Source: Metarhizium brunneum (lineage: Eukaryota > Ascomycota > Sordariomycetes > Hypocreales > Clavicipitaceae). From it: a stretch of 64,000 bases of DNA. The stretch is from contig NC_089424.1 of NCBI RefSeq assembly GCF_013426205.1, positions 3,596,001 through 3,660,000 on the forward strand. Direction: 5' to 3'. Both the position numbers and the translations under genes were made by a program. A model generated the notes under the pieces. The model was not told the origin of the DNA. It made no database searches and was given only the letters and a program-made list of their open reading frames with translations. Shown here piece after piece: positions 51,529 to 61,937 of the stretch; within the stretch, counting starts at the first letter, position 1, and each line of letters begins with the position of its first letter.

Positions 51529-52839
51529 ATGGCCTTCCTCGAAGACCCCCGGCTCCGCCAACGCTGGAACCAAATCACCCACGACGCGGAAACCGTCACT
51601 GAAAACGCAGCAGCCGGTATTTTCACCTTCCAGCAAAACTATATCAACCCGTGCCTCGCGTCAATAGCCGACTCTATCGAGCAATGCACAACGGTATGCC
51701 TAGGCGACCCCGAAGAGCGGCTCCGTCGTCGTCGCGAACGCCAACGGGCCCGCGAGAGCGCCGAATTCAGTTTCGACTTCTACGACGACTGGTACGAAGA
51801 GGAGCAATCTGGAGGTGGGCTCCTGGGCAGCTGGGGCGGCGAGGACTGGGACCGCCTGCTAGCTGGCACAGGAAGCGCCAGAAGACATGGCGGCGAGACG
51901 AACGAGCAACCTCGAAGGAAACGCGGCATGAGCTATGGGACAAGAGGCATGAGGAGGAAGGCAAGCCAGAACGATGCCACAATTATTCCGAGCACACAGC
52001 CCATTGGGTTCTTGAGTAAACTGCCCTGGAAAATGGGCGGAACGCTACGATATAAACCTAGCGCAGCGGATCTCCAAGACCACCCTGGCAAGCACGGCGC
52101 CGGGGAATCTGCGCCGCTGTTGGGCGGTGACGACGACTCGGACTACGGGGAGGTGTTGCGCATGCCTAGACAACGGAGCGGCACCACAGGGTCCGGGGGA
52201 ACGTCGGACTCGTACCGGTCAAGAGGAGATTTGTTCCCCAGCGACGGGGAGGGAGAGGAGGATGCGGTGCCGTTGGATGACGACGTGACATATGACATGG
52301 TAAAGAGGGACGACAGGAGCAGTGCCAAGACGAGGAGCAGTAAAGGAAAACGGCCAGCGGGAAAGCTTGCGGCTTCTTCCCGAACCGTTTCTAGATCAAC
52401 ACTGGGATCTACGGCGTCCAGCGAGTCCCGCGAGTACGCGACGACGGCCCCCCCGACGCCAGGCGTTGCTCATATCCCGCCAATGGAGGATTTACAAGCT
52501 GAAGAGACGAGGTTGCAGAGGCAAGAGCACGATGAACAGGCGAGGAGGAAGATGGCTGCCTCGCAGCTTGCTTCAGGGAGGGGACTGGGCGCCGATGAAG
52601 AAGTCCACGATATCGAGGAGGCGAAAATGCTCGAGGTCGCAATGAACGAGATCCACGAACCTCAGGATAAGGTGACGTCTTTGCAGGATCGCGATGGACG
52701 AGAATCACCACCACCGCCGCCGCCGCCAACTGCGGCGTCGAGGGACCAACCAAGAGGGAGTGGAGGCGATGATCCGTATCAATCGAGTAGCAGGTCTACA
52801 TCGGCTTTCCACGCAGCGCGACTGCCACGCTTTGGATAG
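51529..52839 (+). CDS. Conserved fungal protein of unknown function, mostly disordered
   Basis: Single exon, 436 aa from the ATG giving MAFLEDPRLRQRWNQ. The conserved N-terminal part (residues 1-170) has helices (AGIFTFQQNYINPCLASIAD, then CLGDPEERLRRRRERQR), an aromatic/acidic block SFDFYDDWYEEE and WGGEDWDRLLAGTG, then a basic PRRKRGMSYGTRGMRRK segment and TQPIGFLSKLPWKMGGTL. The rest is Ser/Asp/Glu-rich with a poly-Pro run near residue 400. I know this pattern only from hypothetical proteins of filamentous ascomycetes. No membrane segment or catalytic motif seen. Alternative upstream starts lack an ATG. Confidence 0.78.
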   Translation: MAFLEDPRLRQRWNQITHDAETVTENAAAGIFTFQQNYINPCLASIADSIEQCTTVCLGDPEERLRRRRERQRARESAEFSFDFYDDWYEEEQSGGGLLGSWGGEDWDRLLAGTGSARRHGGETNEQPRRKRGMSYGTRGMRRKASQNDATIIPSTQPIGFLSKLPWKMGGTLRYKPSAADLQDHPGKHGAGESAPLLGGDDDSDYGEVLRMPRQRSGTTGSGGTSDSYRSRGDLFPSDGEGEEDAVPLDDDVTYDMVKRDDRSSAKTRSSKGKRPAGKLAASSRTVSRSTLGSTASSESREYATTAPPTPGVAHIPPMEDLQAEETRLQRQEHDEQARRKMAASQLASGRGLGADEEVHDIEEAKMLEVAMNEIHEPQDKVTSLQDRDGRESPPPPPPPTAASRDQPRGSGGDDPYQSSSRSTSAFHAARLPRFG

Positions 52840-54257
52840 CGAGAGTTTGGATGCGGATGCTGCTTTCGTTGGACGCAGCAATTTATGGGGCTCATTTAAT
52901 TTATTCTGCGTCATTTGCTTGTAGAGCGCATACTCTTCTGGGCAACGCGAATGGGAGGCTCAAGATGTGTATGCGACCTGGGAAGCAGCATGGAATTTTG
53001 TGACAATTAGCAAGCGTAGCTGTACCGAGCAGTGTTTTTTTTTTAGAATTTGGCCCATGACTCGTCAGTACGCACGAGGTGGCCGCTAATAATCGGCAAG
53101 TCATACTATACAACGACCGACTGCAATGCAACGATGTATTGACCGGATATTTTTATGTGGAGCAGTTGCTCCGTGAATGTTGAGCCCGTGAAGCCGTTTG
53201 CTGGTGTAGTATAGAGTTGAGAGAAATTTACCTGCTGCCTGTGGTCCCCTTGTTTCAGGGAACGGTGCCAGAAACATAAACATTGAACGCAAGGTACAAT
53301 GCTAGTAACGCTGGTGGAGTTGGCAGATTTTCTGGGTCTATTGGATTGACCAGACTGCGTTGAATTATCGCCTGGTATTGCTCGGCTGGCATGGCCTCGC
53401 TGCAACATAAGTTGTTAGTGACCGGCAAGAGCATTCACCAGATCAGATACTCGGCCATCACACCCTATACTGGAAGATGCTATCGTATTTGGTGTATGCT
53501 TAAGCATTGACAAAGATCTTTTGCTATGGAAGCTACGTTTACTTAGTACAACACGGGTTAAAGTCATGACTACTCCAGACCTAGTCAGTTCGAAACCGCG
53601 ATCAATCGATCGATTCACATTCCTGGTTCGTCGAACCTAGGGCATTGCAATAGCCGTTCCTGGAGGTGTTTTAGCTGCTGAGTGAGGGGGTGTTGGCCGA
53701 CTCGTACGAAATAAGACGGCAGGACGGCCTTGAGGACCGACGAGCCTCGGCTGGGTGTCGGCTCCCCGCATCGGAGGCGACGGTCAGGGCGGTTCCCCCG
53801 CGCCTCCGGGGCGCGACCCGAGCGACCATGGCCCATTTTGGCCTCTTTTTTGCGGGTTGCCGTGGGCCCAATTGGAGTCTGTCTGGTGTGTTAAGGGACC
53901 GTGACCCATGTCCGTGGCGTTCTTTTTTTTAGGCTGGCTCGTGAAGCGCGATGACGCTCCTCAATCTCTCGTCATATTTATCTTGCCATGGAATCTGCTT
54001 TTTTAGATTCGGGTCGTTTCTGTCTTTTCTCCTTTGCCACACATACTCGGTCACATACCCTTTACCATTAAGCGATTGACGAACTCTTTTTTCTCGAAAC
54101 AGTAAGTTACGCGCCCGCCGCATGGCTGACCCGTTCGACATTCCGCAAGGCACCAGGATGCCTATGTTGAACCTTTGGTTTCTGACCTGCGCAGTATTAT
54201 TAGCATAGCCGTTTTTGCTCCGTTTTCTTAGCCCCGAAAAACAAAACACAATCAACC
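52840..54257. other. 1.4-kb spacer upstream of nitronate monooxygenase
   Basis: Contains the 3' end of the 51529 gene, a GC-rich stretch (53700-53890), and the promoter and leader of the next gene. A minus frame at 53929-54255 (about 108 codons, Arg/Lys-rich) has protein-like composition but no ATG context or known similarity. Not annotated as a gene. Confidence 0.5.
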
Positions 54258-55313
54258 ATGGCGCCGTCCGGTCCTATCACAACACCGCTGACCACGCTGC
54301 TGGGGATTCAGCATCCCATCATGCTTGCTGGCATGGCGCACACGGCAGGCGGAGAACTCGCTGCGGCTGTATCCAATGCGGGAGGTCTCGGCGTCGTCGG
54401 CGGCTTCCAGTACACACCGGAGCAGCTACGCGAAATTATTTCTGAGATGAAGGCCCGATTTAAGCAGCCTAATCTCCCCTTTGGCGTTGACTTGGCCTTG
54501 CCCCAGGTCGGTGGCAGCGCTCGAAAGACGAACCACGACTACACACATGGCAAACTAAACGAACTTGTGGACCTGATTATCGAGAGTGGTGCCTGTCTTT
54601 TCGTCAGCGCCGTCGGTGTTCCTGAACAGGAAGTCATTGACAAGTTTCACAAACACGGCATCTTAGTCATGAACATGGTTGGCCACCCCAAGCACGCCGT
54701 AAAGGCCCTTGAGCGTGGCGTCGATATGCTTTGTGCCCAGGGCACCGAGGGAGGCGGCCACACTGGTGATGTCGCCAACTCGGTGCTGATCCCGGCAGTT
54801 GTCGATGTTGCTCGTCGCTACAAGCCAGCCATGCTAAAGGGCCAGACGGCTCTAGTCCTTGCCGCAGGCGGTATTCACAACGGACGTGGCCTGGCCAGCT
54901 CTCTCATGCAGGGCGCTGTCGGTGTCTGGGTCGGTACCAGATTCGTCGCCTGCACCGAGGCCGCTAGCGCCGAGGAACACAAGGAGGCCGTTGTTGCTTG
55001 CGACTTCTCCGAGACGGACCGTACTTTGGTTCTCACGGGCCGGCCGTTGCGAGCCCGACTCAACCCATACCTGAAGAGCTGGCAGGTTAGAGGCAATGCT
55101 GCCCAGGAGCTTTGTGACAAGGGTATTGTCCCCATCGAGCACGACTTTGAAAATGATCGCGAGGACATTGAATTTCCTCATCTCATGGGCCAGGTGGCTG
55201 GGGCAATTACCAAGATCCAGCCCGCCAAAGAGATTGTCGACGAAATGGTTGCCGAGGCCGTGGACCAACTCAATTTGGCCAACGTGTATCTGAGCTCTAA
55301 GAGCAAGCTGTAA
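54258..55313 (+). CDS. Nitronate monooxygenase (2-nitropropane dioxygenase family, FMN)
   Basis: Single exon, 351 aa. TIM-barrel FMN enzyme: LLGIQHPIMLAGMAHTAGGE starts the barrel and AAAVSNAGGLGVVGG is the first FMN-phosphate loop. The signature AQGTEGGGHTGD contains H168, in the place of the catalytic or substrate-binding His of fungal enzymes. ALVLAAGGIHNGRG and GAVGVWVGTRF complete the phosphate site. These enzymes oxidise alkyl nitronates such as propionate-3-nitronate, protecting cells from a toxic metabolite. Length matches the fungal class. The start codon has an AACC context and is the first ATG. Location (cytosol, mitochondrion or peroxisome) is not evident. Confidence 0.92.
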   Translation: MAPSGPITTPLTTLLGIQHPIMLAGMAHTAGGELAAAVSNAGGLGVVGGFQYTPEQLREIISEMKARFKQPNLPFGVDLALPQVGGSARKTNHDYTHGKLNELVDLIIESGACLFVSAVGVPEQEVIDKFHKHGILVMNMVGHPKHAVKALERGVDMLCAQGTEGGGHTGDVANSVLIPAVVDVARRYKPAMLKGQTALVLAAGGIHNGRGLASSLMQGAVGVWVGTRFVACTEAASAEEHKEAVVACDFSETDRTLVLTGRPLRARLNPYLKSWQVRGNAAQELCDKGIVPIEHDFENDREDIEFPHLMGQVAGAITKIQPAKEIVDEMVAEAVDQLNLANVYLSSKSKL

Positions 55314-55943
55314 ACCACCTGAAGCATATCAATTAAAAGACGAAAAAAAGGCATGGTGGAATCTTTCCGACCCAAGAAAGGGGTGTCGTGGTTTGGAGGG
55401 TAATTTGACGTGGGAGAATTCAGTCACGGTTCCTGTTGACAGCCTTGGTTGTTAGAGGAGGACTAAGCATGCGCGATGTCAGTTTTCTAGAGGAGCGCTG
55501 CGTGTACAAGTAGGGAGAGACAGTATGTGAGATTATCATGCGGATTTTATAAAAACGAAAATCACCGCCGTCCAGAAATATGACACATTCTAAAGTTCTC
55601 ATGCCAAGGTGATGCTAGACTAGTGTAATGAGGAAGGCTTGGGTTTCGTGAGCTCCTGCCATTTCTCTCGAGCAGATCTGCGCACGGGCCAGGTGCCAAG
55701 TCACCTCAACCTCCTGATGTGGGGCACGACCCATGGTTGGCTGGGTGCATTTTTTTCTTATCCGCCGGTCCAACTTTTTTTTTTCGTTATCGCAAATCCC
55801 ACTTATCGAATCGACATTTTCCCCCAAAGACCCTTCAACATAGCGAGCCTGCACCAACCGACGCAGAGCAACGACAGGATTTCTTGAGTGAGAAGGAAAC
55901 AAACTCACAACCAGCTCTCTGATCCTCTGCAGATTTCGATATA
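55314..55943. other. Spacer between nitronate monooxygenase and HAS1
   Basis: 630 bp. First half AT-rich (3' UTR); second half contains T-runs (55745-55795) near the HAS1 start, likely promoter and leader. No gene recognised. Confidence 0.55.
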
Positions 55944-57896
55944 ATGGGTGACGGAATTGCCAAGAAGCGGAAGCGCAATGGCGCGGAAGCTGTTGCCAAT
56001 GCCACCGCCTCTTCGAAAAAGTCAAAGAAGGTCAAGAACCCACCGCCACAGATCGAGCCTGAGGAGGACGAGAGTGAAAGCGGAGACAATGAGAGTTTGA
56101 GCGAGGAGCAGAACGAACAACAGGACGAGGAGAACAGCGAGGATGCAGAGGAAGGCCCCATCGCTGAGGATGCAGAAGACGAAGATGCCGACGACACAGT
56201 TGGAGATCTTCCAACCGACGGCGCTCCTATACTGGCCCCGACTGCTGAGTCGGATATGTTTGACCAATTGAAGCTGTCGGAGAAGACGATGAAGGCCATC
56301 ACAGAAATGGGCTTCACCAAGATGACTGCCATCCAGAGGACTGTATGTGATTGAGCTTCCCTTCGAAGCTCCCCGGCCAAGACCACGCTTTGAAGCAGCC
56401 AGCTAATAAGTTGACAGGCTATCCCACCGCTGCTGGCAGGCAAGGATGTTCTTGGTGCGGCCAAGACCGGTTCGGGCAAAACACTTGCTTTCCTTATCCC
56501 CGCGATCGAGATCCTCAGCGCTCTACGATTCAAGCCCAGAAACGGCACTGGCGTCATTGTGGTCTCGCCTACTCGAGAATTAGCCCTTCAAATTTTCGGT
56601 GTCGCTCGCGAGCTTATGCAACATCACTCTCAGACGTATGGTATTGTTATTGGAGGTGCCAATAGAAAGGCAGAAGCAGAGAAGCTGTCCAAAGGCGTCA
56701 ACCTGCTGATTGCCACTCCTGGTCGGCTCCTCGATCATTTATTAAACACGCCATTTGTGTTCAAGAACCTCAAGTCCCTCGTTATCGACGAAGCAGACCG
56801 CATCTTGGAAGTTGGTTTTGAGGACGAGATTCGCCAAATCGTCAAGGTGTTATCCAATGACGACCGACAGACTATGCTGTTCTCAGCCACACAAACCACC
56901 AAAGTTGGTAAGTAGCTCTTGTTATCCAGGGAATTCAAGACATGTGGAACTCCCATCAGCTAACGTATATTGCAGAGGATCTTGCAAGGATATCACTGCG
57001 ACCCGGCCCTCTGTATATCAATGTCGACGAAGAGACGCAGTTCAGCACTGTGGACGGGCTTGAACAAGGCTATGTCCTTTGCGATGCCGACAAGCGATTC
57101 ATCTTGCTCTTCTCATTCCTGATGAGAATGAAGGAAAAGAAGAAGAAGGTGATTGTGTTCTTCAGTAGCTGCAACTCGGTCAAGTACTACTCGGAGCTCC
57201 TCAACTACATCGATTGCCCGGTGCTAGATCTTCACGGCAAGCAGAAGCAGCAAAAGCGGACAAATACTTTTTTCGAATTTAGCAATGCCGAGCATGGTAT
57301 TCTAATTTGCACTGATGTTGCTGCTCGTGGACTCGACGTAAGTGAAGATTGAATAATGTACAGTCGAACCGCGTTGACACATGCTGATACCATGGGTGCA
57401 GATCCCTGCCGTAGATTTCATTGTGCAATTCGACCCCCCGGATAACACGCGCGACTACATTCACCGTGTCGGCCGTACAGCTCGTGGTGCCAATACAAAG
57501 GGTCGGAGTCTGTTGTTCCTCCAACCCAACGAGGTTGGATTCCTGTCACACCTCAAGACTGCCCGCGTGCCTGTCGTCGAATTTGAATTTCCTGCAAAAC
57601 ATATCAAGAATGTGCAATCCAATCTGGAGAGGCTGATTGGAAAGAACTACTACCTGCAACAGAGCGCCAAGGAGGCGTTCAAGTCATACCTGCACGCCTA
57701 TGGGTCGCACAGCCTGCGATCGGTATATGACGTGCAGAAGTTGGACTTGGTGCGCGTGGCCAAGAGCTTTGGTTTCGCAACCCCGCCTCGCGTCGACATC
57801 AACCTAGGACAGTCAATGAGCAGGAACAAGGTGCAGGGCAGAAGATCATATGGTAGCCAGCCTCGCCAGCCAGTCCGACAAGGCGGCCGCAGATGA
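55944..57896 (+). CDS. HAS1: DEAD-box RNA helicase HAS1 (ribosome biogenesis)
   Basis: Four exons, 55944-56342, 56418-56907, 56976-57337 and 57402-57896; 581 aa. The N-terminal 90 residues contain a basic KKRKRNG stretch and long Glu/Asp runs. Motifs: Q region ([10 protein letters not shown]), motif [10 protein letters not shown] (147-155), PTRELA, TPGR, DEAD (257-260), SAT, ARGLD, and HRVGRTARG (438 on). The C-terminal extension [20 protein letters not shown] and [19 protein letters not shown] is diagnostic of HAS1/DDX18. It works in the nucleolus on 40S and 60S precursor processing. Intron phases 0, 1 and 0 all keep frame across conserved blocks. Confidence 0.95.
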
Positions 57897-58393
57897 TGGG
57901 AATTGCCTCTGACTAGGCGACGAAAAGTGTCAAGAGCGATGCATGTACAGCCCGGGACCGGCGTTTTGGCGTGGTGAAATCGCATCTAATGGCTTGTTTG
58001 TATTACAATGTTTGTGGCAATAGGCTAGACATGCACTTGAAAAAGCATTTAGGACATGAGAATGAGCAAGGAATAAAACGAATGCCTTGGTGTTGCAGCC
58101 TAGTGGGTTGTCGGTGGCCTTGTGACGACCAAGCATGCGGGTGTCAGCTTAAACCAGACAGGATGACAGCATGTGAGGTGCGAGGCTGAGCCGGCATCTT
58201 CGGCGCTAAACCCTCTGGTCAAAACGTCAACATTGCATGTAGTCAGCAACTGCGTTTCTGTTGCCTATAACGTATATACAGCGATAGATGGGCTTGCTCG
58301 CTTTGCTCTTGGCCGCCACGAAAATGCCCATTGTCTAGAAGTCGAAACGCGAAACACATTCCTCGCCCTGTTTCCGCCTAAGCCGGCCGGCTC
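57897..58393. other. Spacer between HAS1 and the DHCR24-like gene
   Basis: 497 bp; 3' end of HAS1 and promoter of the next gene. GC content rises sharply at about 58390. No other feature. Confidence 0.55.
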
Positions 58394-59995
58394 ATGACGC
58401 AACCGCCCAACCTCATTCCAACCATGGAAGCCCACGACGCGGCCGTCAGGCGCATCGCAGCCCAGGTCAAGACGTTCCACGAAGCGCAAAAGCCGTTCCG
58501 CATCTACCACGGCTCAACCAACAGCACGCGCACGTCGCACCGGCGCGCCGACAACACCATCGACACCAGCCGCCTCAACCGCGTCCTCTCGGTGGACAAG
58601 ACGGGCATGACGGCCCTCGTGGAGCCCAACGTGCCCATGGACGCGCTCGTCGACGCCACGCTCGCGCACGGGCTCGTGCCGCCCGTGGTGATGGAGTTCC
58701 CGGGCATCACCGCGGGGGGCGGCTTCTCCGGGACGTCGGGGGAGAGCAGCTCGTTCCGGTACGGCGCCTTCGACAGCACGTTTGACTGGATCGAGATTGT
58801 GCTGGCGGACGGGGCCACGGCGCGGGCGTCGCGCACCGACAAGGCGGACCTGTTCTGGGGCGCGGCGTCGGCCTTTGGCACGCTCGGCGTGGTGACGCTG
58901 CTGGCGGTGCGGCTGCGCCCGGCGAAGCGCTACGTCGCGCTGCGGTACGAGCTCGCGCGCGGCGGCGCCGAGGCCGCCGTCCGCCGGATGCGCGAGGAGT
59001 GCGACGCCCCGGCCAACGACTTTGTCGACGGCGTCGCCTTCGACGCCGGCACCACGCTGCTCTGCACGGGGAGGCTGGCGGACGAGCTGCCGGCGGGCGA
59101 GGCGCCGCGGCGGTTCACGCGCCCGTCGGACCCGTGGTTCTACATTCGCGCGCGCGAGGTGCGCCGGCTGCTGCAGGAGCAGGAGGGCGAGGACGCCGTC
59201 GTGGTCGACCACGTCCCGCTGGTGGACTACCTGTTCCGCTGGGACCGGGGCGGCTTCTGGGTGGGCGAGTACGCCTTTGCCTACTTCCGCGTGCCGTTCA
59301 ACCGGGTCACGCGGCGGCTGCTGGACGGCTTCATGCGCGCGCGCGTCATGTACCGCGCGGTGCACGGGTCGGGCCTCGCGGACGCGTACATGGTGCAGGA
59401 CGTCGGGGTGCCGTTTGCGCGGGCGGCCGAGTTCCGGGCCTGGCTGGACGGCGCGCTCGGCATCTACCCGCTCTGGCTGTGCCCGCTGCGGGTGCGGCGC
59501 GGCGACGACGGCGACGGCGAGGCGGCCGCGCACGGGCTGCACGCCGGCTTCGGCGCCCCGGACGCGCCGGACCTGGTCAACTTTGGGGTGTGGGGGCCGC
59601 TGCGGCGCTGCCCCCGGCGCGCGCAGGTCGTCGAGGCGAACCGCGCGCTCGAGAGGAAGGTCGCCGAGCTCGGGGGCAAGAAGTGGCTCTACGCGCACGC
59701 CTACTACACCGAGGACGAGTTCTGGGCGCACTACGACCGGCCCGCGTACGACGCGCTGCGGGCCAAGTACGCCGCATCGCATCTGCCCAGCGTCTACGAC
59801 AAGGTGCGCGTCGACGTCGACGCCGAGGAGGCCGCGAGGCGGAGGAGCCGGCGGGCCAGGGCGCGCGGCGCGCTGGGACGTGTCTGGCCGTTGAGGGGGC
59901 TGAAGGGGTTCTGGGCCGCTGCCAGGGGAGGCGATTACCTGCTGAAGAGGACATCGAGGAGGAAGCCGGACACGGGGGAGACGGAGAGCGGGTAG
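58394..59995 (+). CDS. FAD-linked oxidoreductase, delta(24)-sterol reductase (DHCR24/Dwf1) family
   Basis: Single exon, 533 aa, with very high GC content, especially at third positions. An N-terminal PCMH FAD-binding domain contains FRIYHGSTNSTR, LVEPNVPMDALVDATLAHG, FPGITAGGGFSGTSGESSSF and RYGAFDSTFDWIEIVLADG, the pattern of DHCR24. The C-terminal half holds WFYIRAREVRRLL, FRWDRGGFWVGEYAF, LWLCPLRV and LYAHAYYTEDEFW. The last two resemble the C-terminal cap of DHCR24, which reduces the C24 double bond of sterols with NADPH. Fungi make ergosterol by other enzymes (Erg4), so substrate here is uncertain. An alternative ATG ten codons in (58424) is possible. No transmembrane helix seen. Confidence 0.86.
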   Translation: MTQPPNLIPTMEAHDAAVRRIAAQVKTFHEAQKPFRIYHGSTNSTRTSHRRADNTIDTSRLNRVLSVDKTGMTALVEPNVPMDALVDATLAHGLVPPVVMEFPGITAGGGFSGTSGESSSFRYGAFDSTFDWIEIVLADGATARASRTDKADLFWGAASAFGTLGVVTLLAVRLRPAKRYVALRYELARGGAEAAVRRMREECDAPANDFVDGVAFDAGTTLLCTGRLADELPAGEAPRRFTRPSDPWFYIRAREVRRLLQEQEGEDAVVVDHVPLVDYLFRWDRGGFWVGEYAFAYFRVPFNRVTRRLLDGFMRARVMYRAVHGSGLADAYMVQDVGVPFARAAEFRAWLDGALGIYPLWLCPLRVRRGDDGDGEAAAHGLHAGFGAPDAPDLVNFGVWGPLRRCPRRAQVVEANRALERKVAELGGKKWLYAHAYYTEDEFWAHYDRPAYDALRAKYAASHLPSVYDKVRVDVDAEEAARRRSRRARARGALGRVWPLRGLKGFWAAARGGDYLLKRTSRRKPDTGETESG

Positions 59996-60121
59996 GGCTA
60001 TGTTAATTGGCTTTTTTTTTTTTTGGCATTGTAGAGGATGCTTTTGATACACGACGTTTCCACCACGTTATACATTTCCAACCGGTGACTATTGCAATAC
60101 ACTCTGCACCATTCCGGCCCG

Positions 60122-60632
60122 TTAGTCGTGTCGGAAACTGCCCTGGTCCGTCTTTTGCCGCCCGCTCATCTCCTTCATCGTCTTGGAGGCCTGCTCGGCA
60201 ACCTGCTGGCCGACCTTGGCGCCGAGCTGCTCGGCGTCTTTGCTGACGGCCGTCAGGTCCTCCAGCTCCGCCTGGCTCGGGTTCCTGGCGTCTGTCTGCC
60301 GGGCCTTGTCCACCGACGCCCCGGACGAGCTGAGGTATGCGTAGGCGGCGACTGCTACGAGAGCCGCGCCCCCGACGGGCACCCTGTGACGCGGCGCGCG
60401 TGTTAGTCTGGCCCCTTCGGCCCTCTGGCTGTCTACGGGAAGCCTACCAGTTTCTCTTGACGGCCTCGGGCCCGCCTGGGTTGGGCGGCGGCGGCTGCTG
60501 TCCGCCGGGGCCGTCGTTGGTGGTGATTTTGTGTCGGAGCTGTGCTGCCGTGACCCGTGGCGAGATGGCCCGCGATGCCGCTGGGCGGATGTGGTTGCGC
60601 AGCAGGCCGGCGGGAACTCTGGGCAGTGCCAT
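60122..60632 (-). CDS. Small mitochondrial single-pass membrane protein, conserved fungal
   Basis: Two exons on the minus strand, 60632-60448 and 60383-60122; 148 aa. The N-terminus (MALPRVPAGLLRNHIRPAAS, then RAISPRVTAAQLR) is basic and Ser/Arg-rich without acidic residues, a typical presequence. After a Pro-rich linker, residues about 62-80 form one hydrophobic segment (VPVGGAALVAVAAYAYL). The C-terminus is a charged helix (LTAVSKDAEQLGAKVGQQVA). The start is preferred over the upstream in-frame ATG giving MIQKKYII because it starts the presequence. Inner-membrane location is likely; function unknown. It converges with the DHCR24-like gene, only 126 bp between stops. Confidence 0.75.
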
Positions 60633-61174
60633 GATGATGTATTTCTTCTGAATCAAGCGGTGTCTTTTAAAAGAGCTTCATGTCTTGATGAGACGCTGTG
60701 TTGCGCAAGGGTCAGCCTGGGTTTCTCGACGTTTAAATCGTCTGGCCGTGGCGACCTACGGGCTGCGCATCTCGATGACCTCAGAGTCGAATGGCCATGA
60801 TGCGCCTATGACGAGGGGGCCGTCGACCTGCATGAGACGTGGGTGCGGCGAGCGCCACATGCTGGATCTGATTGATATGGAAGAGTCGAGACTGCGCGAT
60901 GCTGCCCGAAACGGCTGCGGCTTGATGGAATGGGGTGAAGTCAAGTGCTATTTGTATCTGAGGGACACGTCGACCTTTGTGAGTGATGCGGCGAGGTTGT
61001 GCGCAGCGCTCTAGTGTAGATGTATTATTCAAAATGCTCTCTTTCATCGGCAACCGGCATCGTACTCTTTTTATTCCTCTTGTATTCTTCCTCCATGCAT
61101 TTTCGTCGTGACCTCACCCGCGGGCCTCGCCCCAGCGCCGTGCCGAATCCCCCCGTCGCCACGCATCTCGATTC
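60633..61174. other. Spacer between the small mitochondrial protein and the secreted protein
   Basis: 542 bp, holding the promoter of the mitochondrial gene and the 3' end of the secreted-protein gene, both on the minus strand. Frames here lack protein character. Confidence 0.5.
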
Positions 61175-61937
61175 TCAACACTCGTCCTGGCGAATAATGA
61201 CGTCCCAGTTCTCGGTCGAAAACGCCTGCCCCGTCATGTACTTGTCCGCGTAGGGGCGCCCCGTCGAGCACTTCCACACCATCAGCTGCGCGCTGTCCGC
61301 GATGTCGTCCCAGCTACCCAGCGCCCGCGCAAAAGGCGCCTACCCGTCCGTTGCCACGACAGTTAGCCAACTTTGCCTTCCACGTAGACTCTGCTTCCGC
61401 CGACACGGCTGGGAACGGGCAGAAACTCACACTGTTGCACCACCATATGGCCGCCTGGTAGGAACAGCTGACGCGTCCGCAGGTCTCCGGCCCGGGGCCG
61501 TTTGTCGGCACGCCGGCCAGCCCCCTGAGGTATTCGATTCCCTGCTCTATCCTGCGGACTTTGCACGGGTGCCAGCCGAGGGCGCCCGCGCCGCAAATGA
61601 CCTTGGCCCAGTTGAACAGCGGCACACGCTTCGCCAGGTTGCTGCCGCGGGGGTCGGAGGCGGTCCTGGGCTTCCACCCGGGGTTCATGGCCCTGGCGGC
61701 GCGGTGAACCTGTTCCGCGGTGCCGGTGAGGTTCTCAAAGTGGCCGGGGAAGACTTCCACTTGCCACGTGAGGTCGACCACGTCGTAGCCGGGGATGGGT
61801 GCGTCGGCGAGTCCTGCCATGGCCTTGGCTCATCAGCGTTAAGACAAGTCGTGACTTTTTTTTTTTTGGGAAGGAAGTGGCAGATGTACCTTGAGGGGCA
61901 GCGACAAAGCGAGCACGAGACTCTTGAAGATGACCAT
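61175..61937 (-). CDS. Secreted cysteine-containing protein of unknown function
   Basis: Three exons on the minus strand: 61937-61890, 61823-61431 and 61339-61175; 201 aa, all introns phase 0 (66 and 91 bp). Exon 1 encodes a signal peptide MVIFKSLVLALSLPLK that continues AMAGLADA. The mature part has LTWQVEVFPGHFENLTGTAE, then seven Cys from ICGAG to the last DEC, with the core GRVSCSYQAAIWWCN and a C-terminal QAFSTENWDVIIRQDEC. The Cys/Trp core and the ENWDVII ending resemble a group of uncharacterised secreted fungal proteins, possibly effectors. Seven Cys means one unpaired. The exon split was inferred by joining signal peptide, core and tail in frame. Function unknown. Confidence 0.7.

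Noticed and set aside
53929..54255. 108-codon minus frame upstream of nitronate monooxygenase
   Set aside because: Protein-like composition near its end (KKQIPWQDKYDERL) but it overlaps the likely monooxygenase promoter and leader and resembles nothing I know. A search against related genomes would decide.
58514..60052. 512-codon open frame antisense to the DHCR24-like gene, and long frames (58999-60006 and 59022-59894) in the other phases of the same strand
   Set aside because: All follow from the extreme third-position GC of the sense gene, which removes stop codons in other frames. Their composition is dominated by Arg, Ala, Gly and Pro and no family motif appears.
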